NCBI GenBank assembly: GCA_016841325.1
Contig: JAENZJ010000004.1
Location: forward strand, 62,001 to 126,000
Length of the DNA: 64,000 nt
Source: Thermincola carboxydiphila
GTDB taxonomy: Bacteria > Bacillota > Thermincolia > Thermincolales > UBA2595
Direction: 5' to 3'
This document shows, one piece after another, positions 7,428 to 15,421 of the stretch (its first letter is position 1; the number at the start of each line of letters is the position of its first letter). The translations under genes and the position numbers were made by a program. The notes beneath the pieces were generated by a model. The model ran no database searches, was not told the DNA's origin, and worked only from the letters and a program-made list of their open reading frames with translations.

Positions 7428-8645
7428 TTGGACTTACTCCAAAAGCTCAGTTTACTTGGTGCAGCAGCAAAGTACGATGTCTGTGCAGCCTCAGGCTGCA
7501 GTTCAGGCGGACGTTCCGGCTTGCCTTCACCGGGAAGCGGGGTTTGTCACAGTTTTCTCCCTGACGGGAGGTGTATTTCCCTTTTTAAGGTTCTCCAGAC
7601 CAACTCCTGCCAGAAAGACTGTTTTTACTGCCCCAACCGTATCCAGCGCGATATACCCAGGGCAAGCTTCACCCCCGATGAACTGGCCGTGCTTTTCCTG
7701 GAATTTTACCACAGGAACTATGTCGAGGGGCTGTTTCTCAGTTCCGGCATCTGTAAAAGCCCCGGACATACCATGGAACAGATCATTAAGACTGCCGAAA
7801 TTCTGCGTTACAAATACAGGTTTAACGGTTATATCCACCTGAAAGTAGTACCGGGAGCCAAACCCGAATACATCGAACAGGCTGTCAGGCTTGCCAGCAG
7901 GGTATCTGTCAACATTGAAGCCCCTACAGCAGATTATTTGCAAAAACTGAGCCGGCTGAAAGACTTTGAGGATGGTATCATAAACCGGATGAAATGGATT
8001 AAACGGCTGCAGTCCGGCGGCCTGCTGCCTGCCGGACAGACAACACAGTTTATTGTGGGCGCGGCAGGTGAGAGTGATGCCTCCATCCTGAAGACTACTT
8101 CCGGCCTTTACCAGGGCATTGGCCTGAAACGTGTCTATTTCAGCGCCTTCCAGCCTGTGGCCGGGACACCCCTGGAAGGGATGCCCCCTGCTGCAGTCCT
8201 CAGGGAACACCGTTTATATCAGTGTGACTTCCTGTTCCGATTATATGGTTTTAAATTATCAGATATCAGTTTCAACAGTGAAGGCAACCTGCCTGAAGAC
8301 ATCGACCCCAAACTGAACTATGCCCTTAACAACTCTCACCTCTTCCCTCTTGAGGTAAACAGGGCATCCTACCGGGAACTCCTAAAGGTGCCTGGGATAG
8401 GCCCGGCTTCTGCACGCCGCATAGTAAACGCCAGGAAGAAGTTTAAATTTAATACCCTGGATGAATTGAAGAATACAGGTGTGGTTGTGAAAAGGGCTGC
8501 TCCCTTTGTTCAGGTTAACGGCAGGTACCGGGAATCATATAAACTTGTTCAGCAGCTTGAACTATGGAGGGATTCAGTTGATCATTCTGCACTCCGGCAG
8601 CCCAGGGTCATTTCTCAGGGCAGCCATGCTCTCTCGCTTGTATAA
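7428..8645 (+). CDS. radical SAM protein, putative DNA modification/repair (TIGR03916 type)
   Basis: About 405 residues starting at the TTG on 7428, which follows the ribosome site AGGGGGGA. The radical-SAM cluster motif is CQKDCFYC (C-x3-C-x2-C), with a further cysteine-rich stretch before it. The C-terminus has a helix-hairpin-helix segment (KVPGIGPASARRIV), a DNA-binding element. This matches the family annotated as putative DNA modification/repair radical SAM protein, which is nearly always next to a TIGR03915-type partner, as here (68-bp overlap). The chemistry is not known. The LexA box in the promoter supports a role in DNA damage. Confidence 0.88.
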   Translation: MDLLQKLSLLGAAAKYDVCAASGCSSGGRSGLPSPGSGVCHSFLPDGRCISLFKVLQTNSCQKDCFYCPNRIQRDIPRASFTPDELAVLFLEFYHRNYVEGLFLSSGICKSPGHTMEQIIKTAEILRYKYRFNGYIHLKVVPGAKPEYIEQAVRLASRVSVNIEAPTADYLQKLSRLKDFEDGIINRMKWIKRLQSGGLLPAGQTTQFIVGAAGESDASILKTTSGLYQGIGLKRVYFSAFQPVAGTPLEGMPPAAVLREHRLYQCDFLFRLYGFKLSDISFNSEGNLPEDIDPKLNYALNNSHLFPLEVNRASYRELLKVPGIGPASARRIVNARKKFKFNTLDELKNTGVVVKRAAPFVQVNGRYRESYKLVQQLELWRDSVDHSALRQPRVISQGSHALSLV

Positions 8646-9369
8646 AGGTCACTGTATGCACAAGAAGGAATATTCCTCATCCCTGTTCCGGGGACAGAAA
8701 GCTCTTGACTGTGACAGCATAAGTTCCGACGACGTCATCAACAGATATATACAGACCTACGGTCCCCTGGATTGGCTGAACAGTAAAAAAGCCGGCAGCC
8801 TGGCTGAAGCAGTCTTGTATGCTTCCCGCTACAATGCTCCCGACAGGTACCGGCTGATATCAAAAGTATTGCTCCAGGCCCTCGAATATGGCCCAGACTA
8901 CGTCCTGGGCAGGGTCTCAAAAGATGCCCGCAACATGTTTAACAGGTCTCGCAGGGTCTGTATGGAGGCCCACAGAGCTAATGGTTTTATCAGGCTGACT
9001 CCTGTGGAAAACCCAAAAGGCAGCTTTATGGTGGGCAAGGCCGAATTCCGGCATGACATCTGTGACCTGGTACTGCGCTACTTCAGCCGCCGCCACCAAG
9101 GGTGGAAAATTTACCTGATTTCAGGTAATACAAATACAGAACAGGCAGCATTAACCGGACAGACAGCGTGTTATCTCGAAAAAAATGTTGTTAAAACCGT
9201 CCCTGTATCAGACCTGCCATTTGAACTGCCTGGTGACGATTTTGAGAGGCTTTGGGAAACATACTATGAATCCCAGTATATTGAAGGCAGAAAAAACCTG
9301 GCCCTGGCCAGGAAACACCTGCCCCAAAAATACTGGTCATGGGTTCCGGAAGGAAACAAACTGAAGTGA
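8578..9369 (+). CDS. TIGR03915-type DNA metabolism protein, partner of the radical SAM protein
   Basis: About 263 residues from the TTG on 8578, chosen because GGAGGG lies 6 bases upstream and because the family starts with a short strand plus SGSPGSFL-like segment (usual form YDGSFEGFL). The C-terminal half contains the region RFTPVENPKG-like (here RLTPVENPKG) and FRHDICDLVLRYFSRR, then WEYYESQ-like WETYYESQYIEGRKN, typical of the family (DUF4130 region). It overlaps the radical-SAM gene by 68 bp, so the two are coupled. Function is unknown beyond this genetic pairing. Confidence 0.85.
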   Translation: MIILHSGSPGSFLRAAMLSRLYKGHCMHKKEYSSSLFRGQKALDCDSISSDDVINRYIQTYGPLDWLNSKKAGSLAEAVLYASRYNAPDRYRLISKVLLQALEYGPDYVLGRVSKDARNMFNRSRRVCMEAHRANGFIRLTPVENPKGSFMVGKAEFRHDICDLVLRYFSRRHQGWKIYLISGNTNTEQAALTGQTACYLEKNVVKTVPVSDLPFELPGDDFERLWETYYESQYIEGRKNLALARKHLPQKYWSWVPEGNKLK

Positions 9370-9376
9370 AAATACT

Positions 9377-9871
9377 TCAATACTTGAGATAACGCCCGCC
9401 GGTGGCCAGGATCTTTTCAATATCAGCCTGCCCCACTTTCCAGACCCTGACCTTCTTCCGGCCCCATTCCAGTGCCGTTTCTTCATCAGCAAACCAGACA
9501 TCAATACGCTGCCCCTTTATGAGACGGCCCGTATCTGTAGCCAGGCCTAGGCCATATCCCTCAATATATAGAAGGGTCCCATGCGAAATTACCCTGCGGT
9601 CAACCGCAACACAACCCACCCCTGCGTGTATTCTGGATTTTGTTTCACCCCTGTCTGTATAAGCCGTGGCTGTCATAATATAATCAGGTTTAGCATGTTC
9701 CAATTCTTCCAGCGGACTATCTTCACTATAAGTTTTGCTGTAGACCTTTTCAGCAGTGCCAATATCAGTTTTCGCCAGGAACCCGCCTGCCGCCCTGATT
9801 CCCAGGAAGGCAAACAACGAACTGACAGCCGCTGCAGCTATAAAAAATGCCAATAAGTGTTTTTTATTCAT
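9377..9871 (-). CDS. 3D-domain protein (putative cell wall hydrolase/sporulation)
   Basis: A 164-residue secreted or membrane-anchored protein: one N-terminal hydrophobic helix (about residues 5-24), a linker, then a C-terminal 3D domain with the three acidic positions seen in AYTDRG, ATDTGRLI and IDVWFAD. The 3D domain is a double-psi beta barrel found in YuiC/MltA-like peptidoglycan enzymes of spore formers. No clear ribosome site precedes the ATG at 9871. It converges on the preceding gene with only seven bases between stops. Confidence 0.82.
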   Translation of the reverse strand: MNKKHLLAFFIAAAAVSSLFAFLGIRAAGGFLAKTDIGTAEKVYSKTYSEDSPLEELEHAKPDYIMTATAYTDRGETKSRIHAGVGCVAVDRRVISHGTLLYIEGYGLGLATDTGRLIKGQRIDVWFADEETALEWGRKKVRVWKVGQADIEKILATGGRYLKY

Positions 9872-9950
9872 ACATATTCTATTCTACGCAGACGCTCCAA
9901 AACCTTCCAAACTACAGGTTCTGACCTGTCTCCTGCTTAGGGTTCGATGA

Positions 9951-10001
9951 AAAAAATCAGGCATACCGCATACCTCAGCCTGCGTAAGTGCCTGATTTTT
10001 T
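9951..10001. terminator. intrinsic terminator hairpin
   Basis: The arms AAAAATCAGGCA and TGCCTGATTTTT close a 25-base loop. Runs of A on one side and T on the other make it usable in both directions. It lies downstream of tatA on the minus strand and upstream of the 3D-domain gene, so it most likely ends the Tat-cytochrome operon. Confidence 0.7.
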
Positions 10002-10018
10002 AATATTTGTGAAGATAA

Positions 10019-10189
10019 TTATTTGGGGGAATCTTTCATTAATTCACCGGCAGCCTCTGTGGAAGCCTGCTTAAATTCTCTTATGCTTCTGCCAAATGCC
10101 TTCCCGATTTCCGGTAGTTTCCCCGGCCCGAAAATGACTAGGGCGATAACCAGGATAAGCACAATTTCAGGTAATCCCAAACCTAACAT
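10019..10189 (-). CDS. tatA: twin-arginine translocase subunit TatA/TatE
   Basis: A 56-residue protein read from the ATG at 10189. It has the full TatA layout: a short N-terminal helix with [20 protein letters not shown], the [10 protein letters not shown] hinge, and an amphipathic helix ([14 protein letters not shown]). The ribosome site is GGAGG. It lies directly downstream of a gene whose product carries a Tat signal, so this TatA probably serves that cytochrome. No tatC is present in the window. Confidence 0.92.
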   Translation of the reverse strand: MLGLGLPEIVLILVIALVIFGPGKLPEIGKAFGRSIREFKQASTEAAGELMKDSPK

Positions 10190-10253
10190 CCGGATACCTC
10201 CTGTTCTAAAAAATTTATCTCCCGGAAACAGGACCTATTTAATATACTTCAAA

Positions 10254-11075
10254 TTAACTCTTCTTGGTATGGTCTTCATGGCAGGAGACGCAATTCATCT
10301 TGCCCTGTTGACTATCCAGTGTGCTGTCCTTGCCCTGGTGGCAGCCCATACAGGTAATGTACTCAGCCGAAGGTTTGAATGTCGAAGTATACTGGCCTTC
10401 AAGGGCCTTGTTAAGGAGTTCGGCTACCTTTGCTGCGGTATCCCCTGTAAGTTTGGCGCAGCGTTCTTTCCGTTCATCTGAACTCACCCGTACATCCGCG
10501 GCTTCAGTCCACTTGGTGACAGAAGCATGGCAGAGAGGCGACTTGGAAACCGTGGTAATCTGGTTTTTAAAACTGGTGTATGCTTCGTGTTTGTCTGAAG
10601 GGAACGGATTTTCAGTGTACCATCCCATGAGATCATTCCCCAGGTCAGCATTTTTCCCGGCAGCCAGGTTAATCATCGCCAGTCCGCCATTGAGTGCCCC
10701 GCACAGGGTCCCCCAGCCAAAGGCGCCGCCTTCTCCGTAGGCAAACATCTCCATGGGAATAGTGTTCCAGGGGCCCCCTGTAGTCTCCCTCAGGGTTTCA
10801 ATTATCGCTGCAGCAACTCCATACATACAGCCATCTTTATAGTAGTTATCATATCCCCGTTTTCTCACGGCTTCCACATCAAGCTTCTTATACTGCCAGG
10901 GTATGGCGCTTGCTTCAGCTGCGTTTCCGGTATTATTACCTGCAGTTTCCGTGGAACCGGTAGAACCGGTACACCCGGCAACTCCGCTGGCTAAAACTCC
11001 GGTAGCCAGGGCCCCGGCGCCAATAAGAAATCTCCTCCTTGTTAAACCGTCTTTCATTACTGTTTTTTCTGTCAT
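10254..11075 (-). CDS. Tat-exported split-Soret-type diheme cytochrome c (C_GCAxxG_C_C family)
   Basis: A 273-residue protein. The N-terminus has a twin-arginine signal (TRRRFLIGAG, residues 12-21) ending near a lipobox-like VAGC. The central part carries the C-G-C-A-x-x-G-like region (CMYGVAAA, then GWGTLCGALNGG) shared by redox-active C_GCAxxG_C_C proteins. Two heme sites lie near the C-terminus: CMGCH and CVSCH. This matches the split-Soret cytochrome of Desulfovibrio. The ATG at 11075 has AAGGAGGGG. It is transcribed with tatA, and the LysR gene is divergent from it. Confidence 0.82.
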   Translation of the reverse strand: MTEKTVMKDGLTRRRFLIGAGALATGVLASGVAGCTGSTGSTETAGNNTGNAAEASAIPWQYKKLDVEAVRKRGYDNYYKDGCMYGVAAAIIETLRETTGGPWNTIPMEMFAYGEGGAFGWGTLCGALNGGLAMINLAAGKNADLGNDLMGWYTENPFPSDKHEAYTSFKNQITTVSKSPLCHASVTKWTEAADVRVSSDERKERCAKLTGDTAAKVAELLNKALEGQYTSTFKPSAEYITCMGCHQGKDSTLDSQQGKMNCVSCHEDHTKKS

Positions 11076-11260
11076 GATAACCCCTCCTTGTTAATATTTG
11101 TTTTGAAAGTTTTCGGCATATTTAATTGTGTTAGTGTCCACTATCACTACCATGCTCTGCCTCCCATTTTGTCATATGCTGTCTTATTCTGTCTTTTTAT
11201 GTCTTATTCCAAATAATTATTCACACTCTTCAGTTTTCCTGCTCATAATTTCTTATACCG

Positions 11261-11320
11261 TTATAATTATTAGTTATAGCTGTATTGAATGATGGACACT
11301 GTTGTTTTATAATTATTAGT
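11261..11320. promoter_or_regulatory. direct repeat in the LysR/cytochrome intergenic region
   Basis: The 14-mer TTATAATTATTAGT occurs exactly twice, at 11261-11274 and 11307-11320, with starts 46 bp apart; a related ATAATTATTC lies at 11213. The position just upstream of the LysR gene and within the divergent promoter region fits operator sites for that regulator. Sigma boxes are not clear to me. Confidence 0.5.
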
Positions 11321-11349
11321 GAAAATAATAATAAGGAGTCTTAAAAAAT

Positions 11350-12258
11350 ATGAACCTCCCTCACTTTGAAATGTTCTGTGAAGTGGCCAGGGTAAAAAGC
11401 TTCTCCAAAGCGGCAAAATTGCTTCACCTGAGCCAGCCCGCCATAAGTGCCCAAATTCACTATCTAGAGGATTATTATGGCATGCAGCTCTTCCACCGCA
11501 GTTCCAGCGGAGTTACCCTTACTGCGGTTGGTGAACTGGTATATAAATACGCCAAGGAAATCCTGAAACTTCATGATGAGCTGGAAAATGAAATCGACAG
11601 CATGCTGCAGAGTGAAAACCAGAAACTTATTATCGGGGCCAGTTCCACAATAGGTAATTCAGCACTGCCCTGCAGTATCTGGACTTTTAAGGAAAAATAT
11701 CCCCAGGCCCAGATCAGGCTTGAGGTACATAATGCTGAGAGGATCACGGCCCTCCTTAATGACAACCAGCTCAATCTGGCCCTTTTGGAAAACCCCGTTT
11801 CAGGGTTGCCCGATGACCTGGTTTCCCAGTCCATCTCTAACGATGAACTCCTTGTAATTGCTCCTCCCAAAAAACCATGGAACGAAAGGACCACCATTTC
11901 TCTTGAGGAAATTAAAAAAGCACCCTTCATAATCCGGGAATCTGGTTCAGGACTGCGCCAGATTTTTGAAGAGGCTATCACTTCATGGGGTATGAAATTG
12001 GAAGACCTGAATATCGTTACTGAAATGAGCAGCACCAGTGCCATTAAATCAACAGTTGAAGCCGGTCTTGGGCTGTCTATCTGCAGCCGGATAGCAACAC
12101 AAAAGGAAATCCGCACCGGGACTATCCATCCCCTTACCATTGAAGGAAAGTCAGTAAAATTCAGTTACCAGATAGTTTATAAGAGTGAGAAAAGCCTGAA
12201 CAATATTGCCAAGAGGTTTATCCGGTTTATCCTGGGTCCGGGGGCGCCCTTCTGCTAA
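11350..12258 (+). CDS. LysR-family transcriptional regulator
   Basis: A 302-residue regulator. The N-terminal winged helix-turn-helix is clear (SFSKAAKLLHLSQPAISAQI, residues 17-36). The rest is a LysR substrate-binding domain in two lobes. It resembles the CysL/CbbR branch by length and by the C-terminal pattern, but the inducer cannot be told. It is divergent from the Tat-exported cytochrome and converges with the sulfur-import genes, overlapping their last gene by four bases. It may control either. Confidence 0.9.
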   Translation: MNLPHFEMFCEVARVKSFSKAAKLLHLSQPAISAQIHYLEDYYGMQLFHRSSSGVTLTAVGELVYKYAKEILKLHDELENEIDSMLQSENQKLIIGASSTIGNSALPCSIWTFKEKYPQAQIRLEVHNAERITALLNDNQLNLALLENPVSGLPDDLVSQSISNDELLVIAPPKKPWNERTTISLEEIKKAPFIIRESGSGLRQIFEEAITSWGMKLEDLNIVTEMSSTSAIKSTVEAGLGLSICSRIATQKEIRTGTIHPLTIEGKSVKFSYQIVYKSEKSLNNIAKRFIRFILGPGAPFC

Positions 12259-12791
12259 TTCCCGTTTTTGGATACCAGGTATTTCATAAACATACTTCCG
12301 GCCCATGCCCCCAGTATAAGAAACAGGCCAAAAACCCAGCCGTGCAGGGACTGGGAAGCAATTCCGTTTACCAGTCCCCCGATGTTGCAGCCAAGGGCCA
12401 GTCTTGCTCCGTAACCCATCAGCAGCCCGCCTGCTATCCCAAGGGCAAGCTGGCGTGCTGACTTTACTTTCTTGACGCGGAACTCTGCAGCCAATACCGC
12501 AGCAAGCATAACCCCCATAATTACACCCAGGTTAATAACAGTCCCTCTGCTGAACAGCAGTTCTGCAAAATTCAGCTTAAGGGGTTCATCCCAGACATAA
12601 AACCATGTTTCCGGCTGTCCTCCGGCGGCCCTGCATACCGCCAAACCCCATTGGGCAATGTTGCCGGTGATTCCCCATGGCTTATCGAAACACGCCAGTA
12701 AGGTGTTCAGAATACCCAGCAGTACTCCCCCCACCCAATAAGGCCAATAATCCAAAACCACTCTTTTTATAAAGGTCCGCCCGTTTTTCAT
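12255..12791 (-). CDS. YeeE/YedE-family sulfur importer, C-type half
   Basis: A 178-residue membrane protein with about five hydrophobic segments. The motif ARLALGCNIGG (near residue 133) with its conserved cysteine is the signature of the YeeE/YedE (TsuA) thiosulfate importers, where cysteines relay thiosulfate through the membrane. Full TsuA is about 330-350 residues, so this is one half; the other half is the gene at 13062-13676, with a TusA-like gene between them. All three are in one direction with short gaps. Confidence 0.88.
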   Translation of the reverse strand: MKNGRTFIKRVVLDYWPYWVGGVLLGILNTLLACFDKPWGITGNIAQWGLAVCRAAGGQPETWFYVWDEPLKLNFAELLFSRGTVINLGVIMGVMLAAVLAAEFRVKKVKSARQLALGIAGGLLMGYGARLALGCNIGGLVNGIASQSLHGWVFGLFLILGAWAGSMFMKYLVSKNGN

Positions 12792-12804
12792 TAAGCTTCA
12801 CCCT

Positions 12805-13029
12805 TCATTTCTTTTCAATAGTGACCAGCCATACCCCGTCATCCTTGTCCTCAATATTAAAATCATATCCCATATCATCACACCACTTGATAATATTCCG
12901 TACCGTCCTGTTATAATCTGTCTCCACTGAAAGGGTATCACCCGATTTCATTTCCCCGATGAATTTCTGGGCAGTCAGCAGGGGCACCGGACAGACCTCC
13001 CCCAGCATATCCAGCTTTATTTCAGCCAT
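12805..13029 (-). CDS. TusA-like sulfurtransferase (YeeD/SirA family)
   Basis: A 74-residue protein with the catalytic cysteine in the TusA motif (CPVPLL, near residue 13). TusA-type proteins accept sulfur as a persulfide. Here it sits between two half-genes of a YeeE/YedE importer, matching the known YeeE-YeeD pairing for thiosulfate uptake. A selenium role, as for YedF, cannot be excluded. The ATG at 13029 has AAAGGAAGTG upstream. Confidence 0.9.
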   Translation of the reverse strand: MAEIKLDMLGEVCPVPLLTAQKFIGEMKSGDTLSVETDYNRTVRNIIKWCDDMGYDFNIEDKDDGVWLVTIEKK

Positions 13030-13061
13030 TGTTTTTCACTTCCTTTGAAGCTAAAATATTA

Positions 13062-13676
13062 TTATCTTTTTCTTTTTTCAATTGCCACTGTAACCAGATA
13101 CAGCCCTCCCAGCAGCACCGGGGTCAGGACCAATCCCGGTATCCAGCCAATAAAATCAGGGATAAATACTGCATCGGTACTGAAAAAACTGTTTACCCAC
13201 CAGGAAAAGTGATAGACTCCCAGGACCGAGCCGGCTGCTATCCCCAGGAGCACTGTCAAAAACAGGATAAATCCTTCCCCAATACGCTGCAGGGTGCCGC
13301 TGGCACAGCCGCCCGCCAGGACCATGCCAAAACCAAACAGAACTCCTCCCACAGCAGTATGAAAACCTACCGGATATATTCTTCCGGTCACCGGCAAACC
13401 CCTGGAGGCAGCAATAGCCTGGATAATACCAATACCCACAAAGGAAACACCGGTCAGAATAATCACCATACGGGTCATGCTAAAATCCCTGAAGAGGAAA
13501 ACATCCCTGAAGGCGGAGGCAAAACAGATTCCTGACCTGTATAAAACAAAGCCCAGGGCAATCCCGATACCCCAGATTACCAGCAATCTTTTGTCAGCAA
13601 CAAAAGCAGCCAGGCCAAAGGCAGTGATAAAACCAATCACCCCCAGGGATAGCCGTTTCTGACGGTTTTTTTTCAC
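13062..13676 (-). CDS. YeeE/YedE-family sulfur importer, second half
   Basis: A 204-residue membrane protein with about six hydrophobic segments, read from the GTG at 13676 (ribosome site AGGTGG). It holds two cysteine motifs typical of the family, SGICFASAFRD (near residue 48) and GGCASGTLQRIGEG (near 122). With the product of 12255-12791 it would make up a complete TsuA-like channel. It begins 10 bases after the stop of the RDD gene in the same direction, so it may share that transcript. Confidence 0.88.
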   Translation of the reverse strand: MKKNRQKRLSLGVIGFITAFGLAAFVADKRLLVIWGIGIALGFVLYRSGICFASAFRDVFLFRDFSMTRMVIILTGVSFVGIGIIQAIAASRGLPVTGRIYPVGFHTAVGGVLFGFGMVLAGGCASGTLQRIGEGFILFLTVLLGIAAGSVLGVYHFSWWVNSFFSTDAVFIPDFIGWIPGLVLTPVLLGGLYLVTVAIEKRKR

Positions 13677-13686
13677 AAGTCACCAC

Positions 13687-14445
13687 CTACTTCTCCCGGT
13701 AAAGGGCCCCAACAGTCTTAATAAAGGCTACGGGGTTAATGGTCTCACCCTTTGCCAACCCAAGCTTCCCGGCCAGGCCCCTGGCTATTTTTTCGGCAAC
13801 TGTATCTGCAGCTTCAGGCCTCAACCCGGACATCCGGGCAAAAAAATCCCTGATCAGATTAAAATCCCGTTCATCCACCAGATGGATGGCAGGCCTGAGG
13901 CGCTCCGCCATTTCCTGGTCCACGGAAAAAGATTCAATCAGGACCGGTTCATCGGTATTCTTTTCCCTGACTACAACGGTATCGGCCGCCATATCTCCAA
14001 CCCGCTGGCAGTTCTCTGAAAATAAGATGGCAATCATGCCTGCGGCATTTCCCGCCGGAAGAGCATCAACAATACGCATCAGGTTCCTTACCAGTACATT
14101 ACCAAAAGTGACAGCTTCCCCGGTTTTCCTTACTACCCTCAGCCCTGCTGCCCTCTTGCCGGGAGTCTGACCGTTCCAGAGGGTTTCAAAGAATATAAAA
14201 TAACCAAAACTTACCAGAAAATACAGGATCAGCACAACAGCCACCAGAACAATTATCAGTGTCTCTGACAACATGTCCCCAAAGACCCCCACCATAGCAG
14301 CCGTAAAACCTCCCAAAACCAGGTACACAACACCCAGGATAAGGGTATCCAGGAGCAGTCCGATAAACCGTGACCCGAGACCGCTGAGCCGGTAACTGTA
14401 GTAAATCTTTTCCGAACTATAGAGAGACAGGTCCTGCAATATCAT
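13687..14445 (-). CDS. RDD family membrane protein
   Basis: About 252 residues from the ATG at 14445, which has GGGGG just upstream; the open frame extends to 14568 but without a ribosome site. The RDD domain (SRFIGLLLDTLILG, then WNGQTPGKRAAGLRVV) has two or more membrane helices, followed by a soluble tail. RDD proteins of this sort sit in DUF58/MoxR/SpoIIM clusters as here. Function is unknown; it overlaps the SpoIIM-like gene by 29 bp. Confidence 0.85.
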   Translation of the reverse strand: MILQDLSLYSSEKIYYSYRLSGLGSRFIGLLLDTLILGVVYLVLGGFTAAMVGVFGDMLSETLIIVLVAVVLILYFLVSFGYFIFFETLWNGQTPGKRAAGLRVVRKTGEAVTFGNVLVRNLMRIVDALPAGNAAGMIAILFSENCQRVGDMAADTVVVREKNTDEPVLIESFSVDQEMAERLRPAIHLVDERDFNLIRDFFARMSGLRPEAADTVAEKIARGLAGKLGLAKGETINPVAFIKTVGALYREK

Positions 14446-15418
14446 CTTCCCCCTTTCTTTGTTTACTGCTTCCGGAATACACGTAATACCCCAGGAGGAC
14501 ACCCGTAAATACAGCAAATACCAGTTTTGCCTGGGGCGGTATATGCAGCGGGGTGACAAAACCCTCAATGGCCGCAGCCGCCACCAGAATAGGTATACTG
14601 CCCATGGATATTTTCATGGCAGGGATAGCCTTTAATTTGAGGGCATCCCTGCGTGTAAAATCTCCGGGCCTTACCAGGGCGCCTGCTATCATCAGGCCGG
14701 CAGCACCGTTTAAGGCCACCGCGAACAGCTCAGGAATTCCGTGGGGCAGGATCAGGGACCAGAACTCCAGACCCTGCTGAGCCCCTGCAAAGATATCTGC
14801 CAGGGCCCCCAGCAGGAGCCCATTGCGTACCAGGATAAAAACCGTGCCCAACCCCCAGGTAATCCCCAGGACCAGGCAGTAAAAAGACACCGTGATGTTA
14901 TTTACCAAAATAGCGCTGGAAAACAATGGCTTTAATGAGTCCTCAATTCCGGAACCGGTTTTCCCTTCGGCAAAGTTTTGGTTAACCGCTTCCCGTATCT
15001 CGTCAGGCAGTACCAAAACAGCCAGGCTGCTGCCGCTGTGGTTAAGCCATGCTCCCCAGGCAACACTCAGCACCAGAAACAGGGATGCCGTGAAAACATA
15101 TTTCCTGTACCTATAGATAAGCCAGGGAAAACCTCTGCAGTAAAAGTTCAGCAGGCTTCTCACCGAAGCAGTCTCTGTCCGGTACAGGCTGCTGTGGGCC
15201 CGGGCCACCAGGTGGTTAAGATAACTGACCATATCCGTGTCCGGATAATTGGCCTGGGCATAAGCCAGGTGTGCAGTTATCCGGCGAAATAAAGGTCCGA
15301 CATCTTTCATGTCCTGGCGGGAAAGTGAGGCCGCACCTTTTTTATCTATCTGGTCAAGGATTCCCCGGAACCTGGTCCAGGTGTCCCTGTTTAGTTCGAT
15401 AAATTTCTGGGAATTCAT
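14417..15418 (-). CDS. SpoIIM (stage II sporulation protein M)-like membrane protein
   Basis: A 333-residue protein: a soluble N-terminal part of about 105 residues, then about five membrane helices with the SpoIIM pattern (NNITVSFYCLVLGITWGLGTVFILVRNG region, HGIPELFAVALNGAAG). In Bacillus SpoIIM belongs to the DMP peptidoglycan-degrading complex of engulfment; this paralogue type, linked to RDD, DUF58 and MoxR genes, is widespread also in non-sporulating bacteria and its job is not settled. Confidence 0.85.
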   Translation of the reverse strand: MNSQKFIELNRDTWTRFRGILDQIDKKGAASLSRQDMKDVGPLFRRITAHLAYAQANYPDTDMVSYLNHLVARAHSSLYRTETASVRSLLNFYCRGFPWLIYRYRKYVFTASLFLVLSVAWGAWLNHSGSSLAVLVLPDEIREAVNQNFAEGKTGSGIEDSLKPLFSSAILVNNITVSFYCLVLGITWGLGTVFILVRNGLLLGALADIFAGAQQGLEFWSLILPHGIPELFAVALNGAAGLMIAGALVRPGDFTRRDALKLKAIPAMKISMGSIPILVAAAAIEGFVTPLHIPPQAKLVFAVFTGVLLGYYVYSGSSKQRKGEDDIAGPVSL

Positions 15419-15421
15419 TAT

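Noticed and set aside
7527-8210. 227-residue minus-strand frame opposite the radical-SAM gene
   Set aside because: The plus-strand gene has clear radical-SAM and HhH motifs, a LexA promoter and a coupled partner; the antisense frame has no motif.
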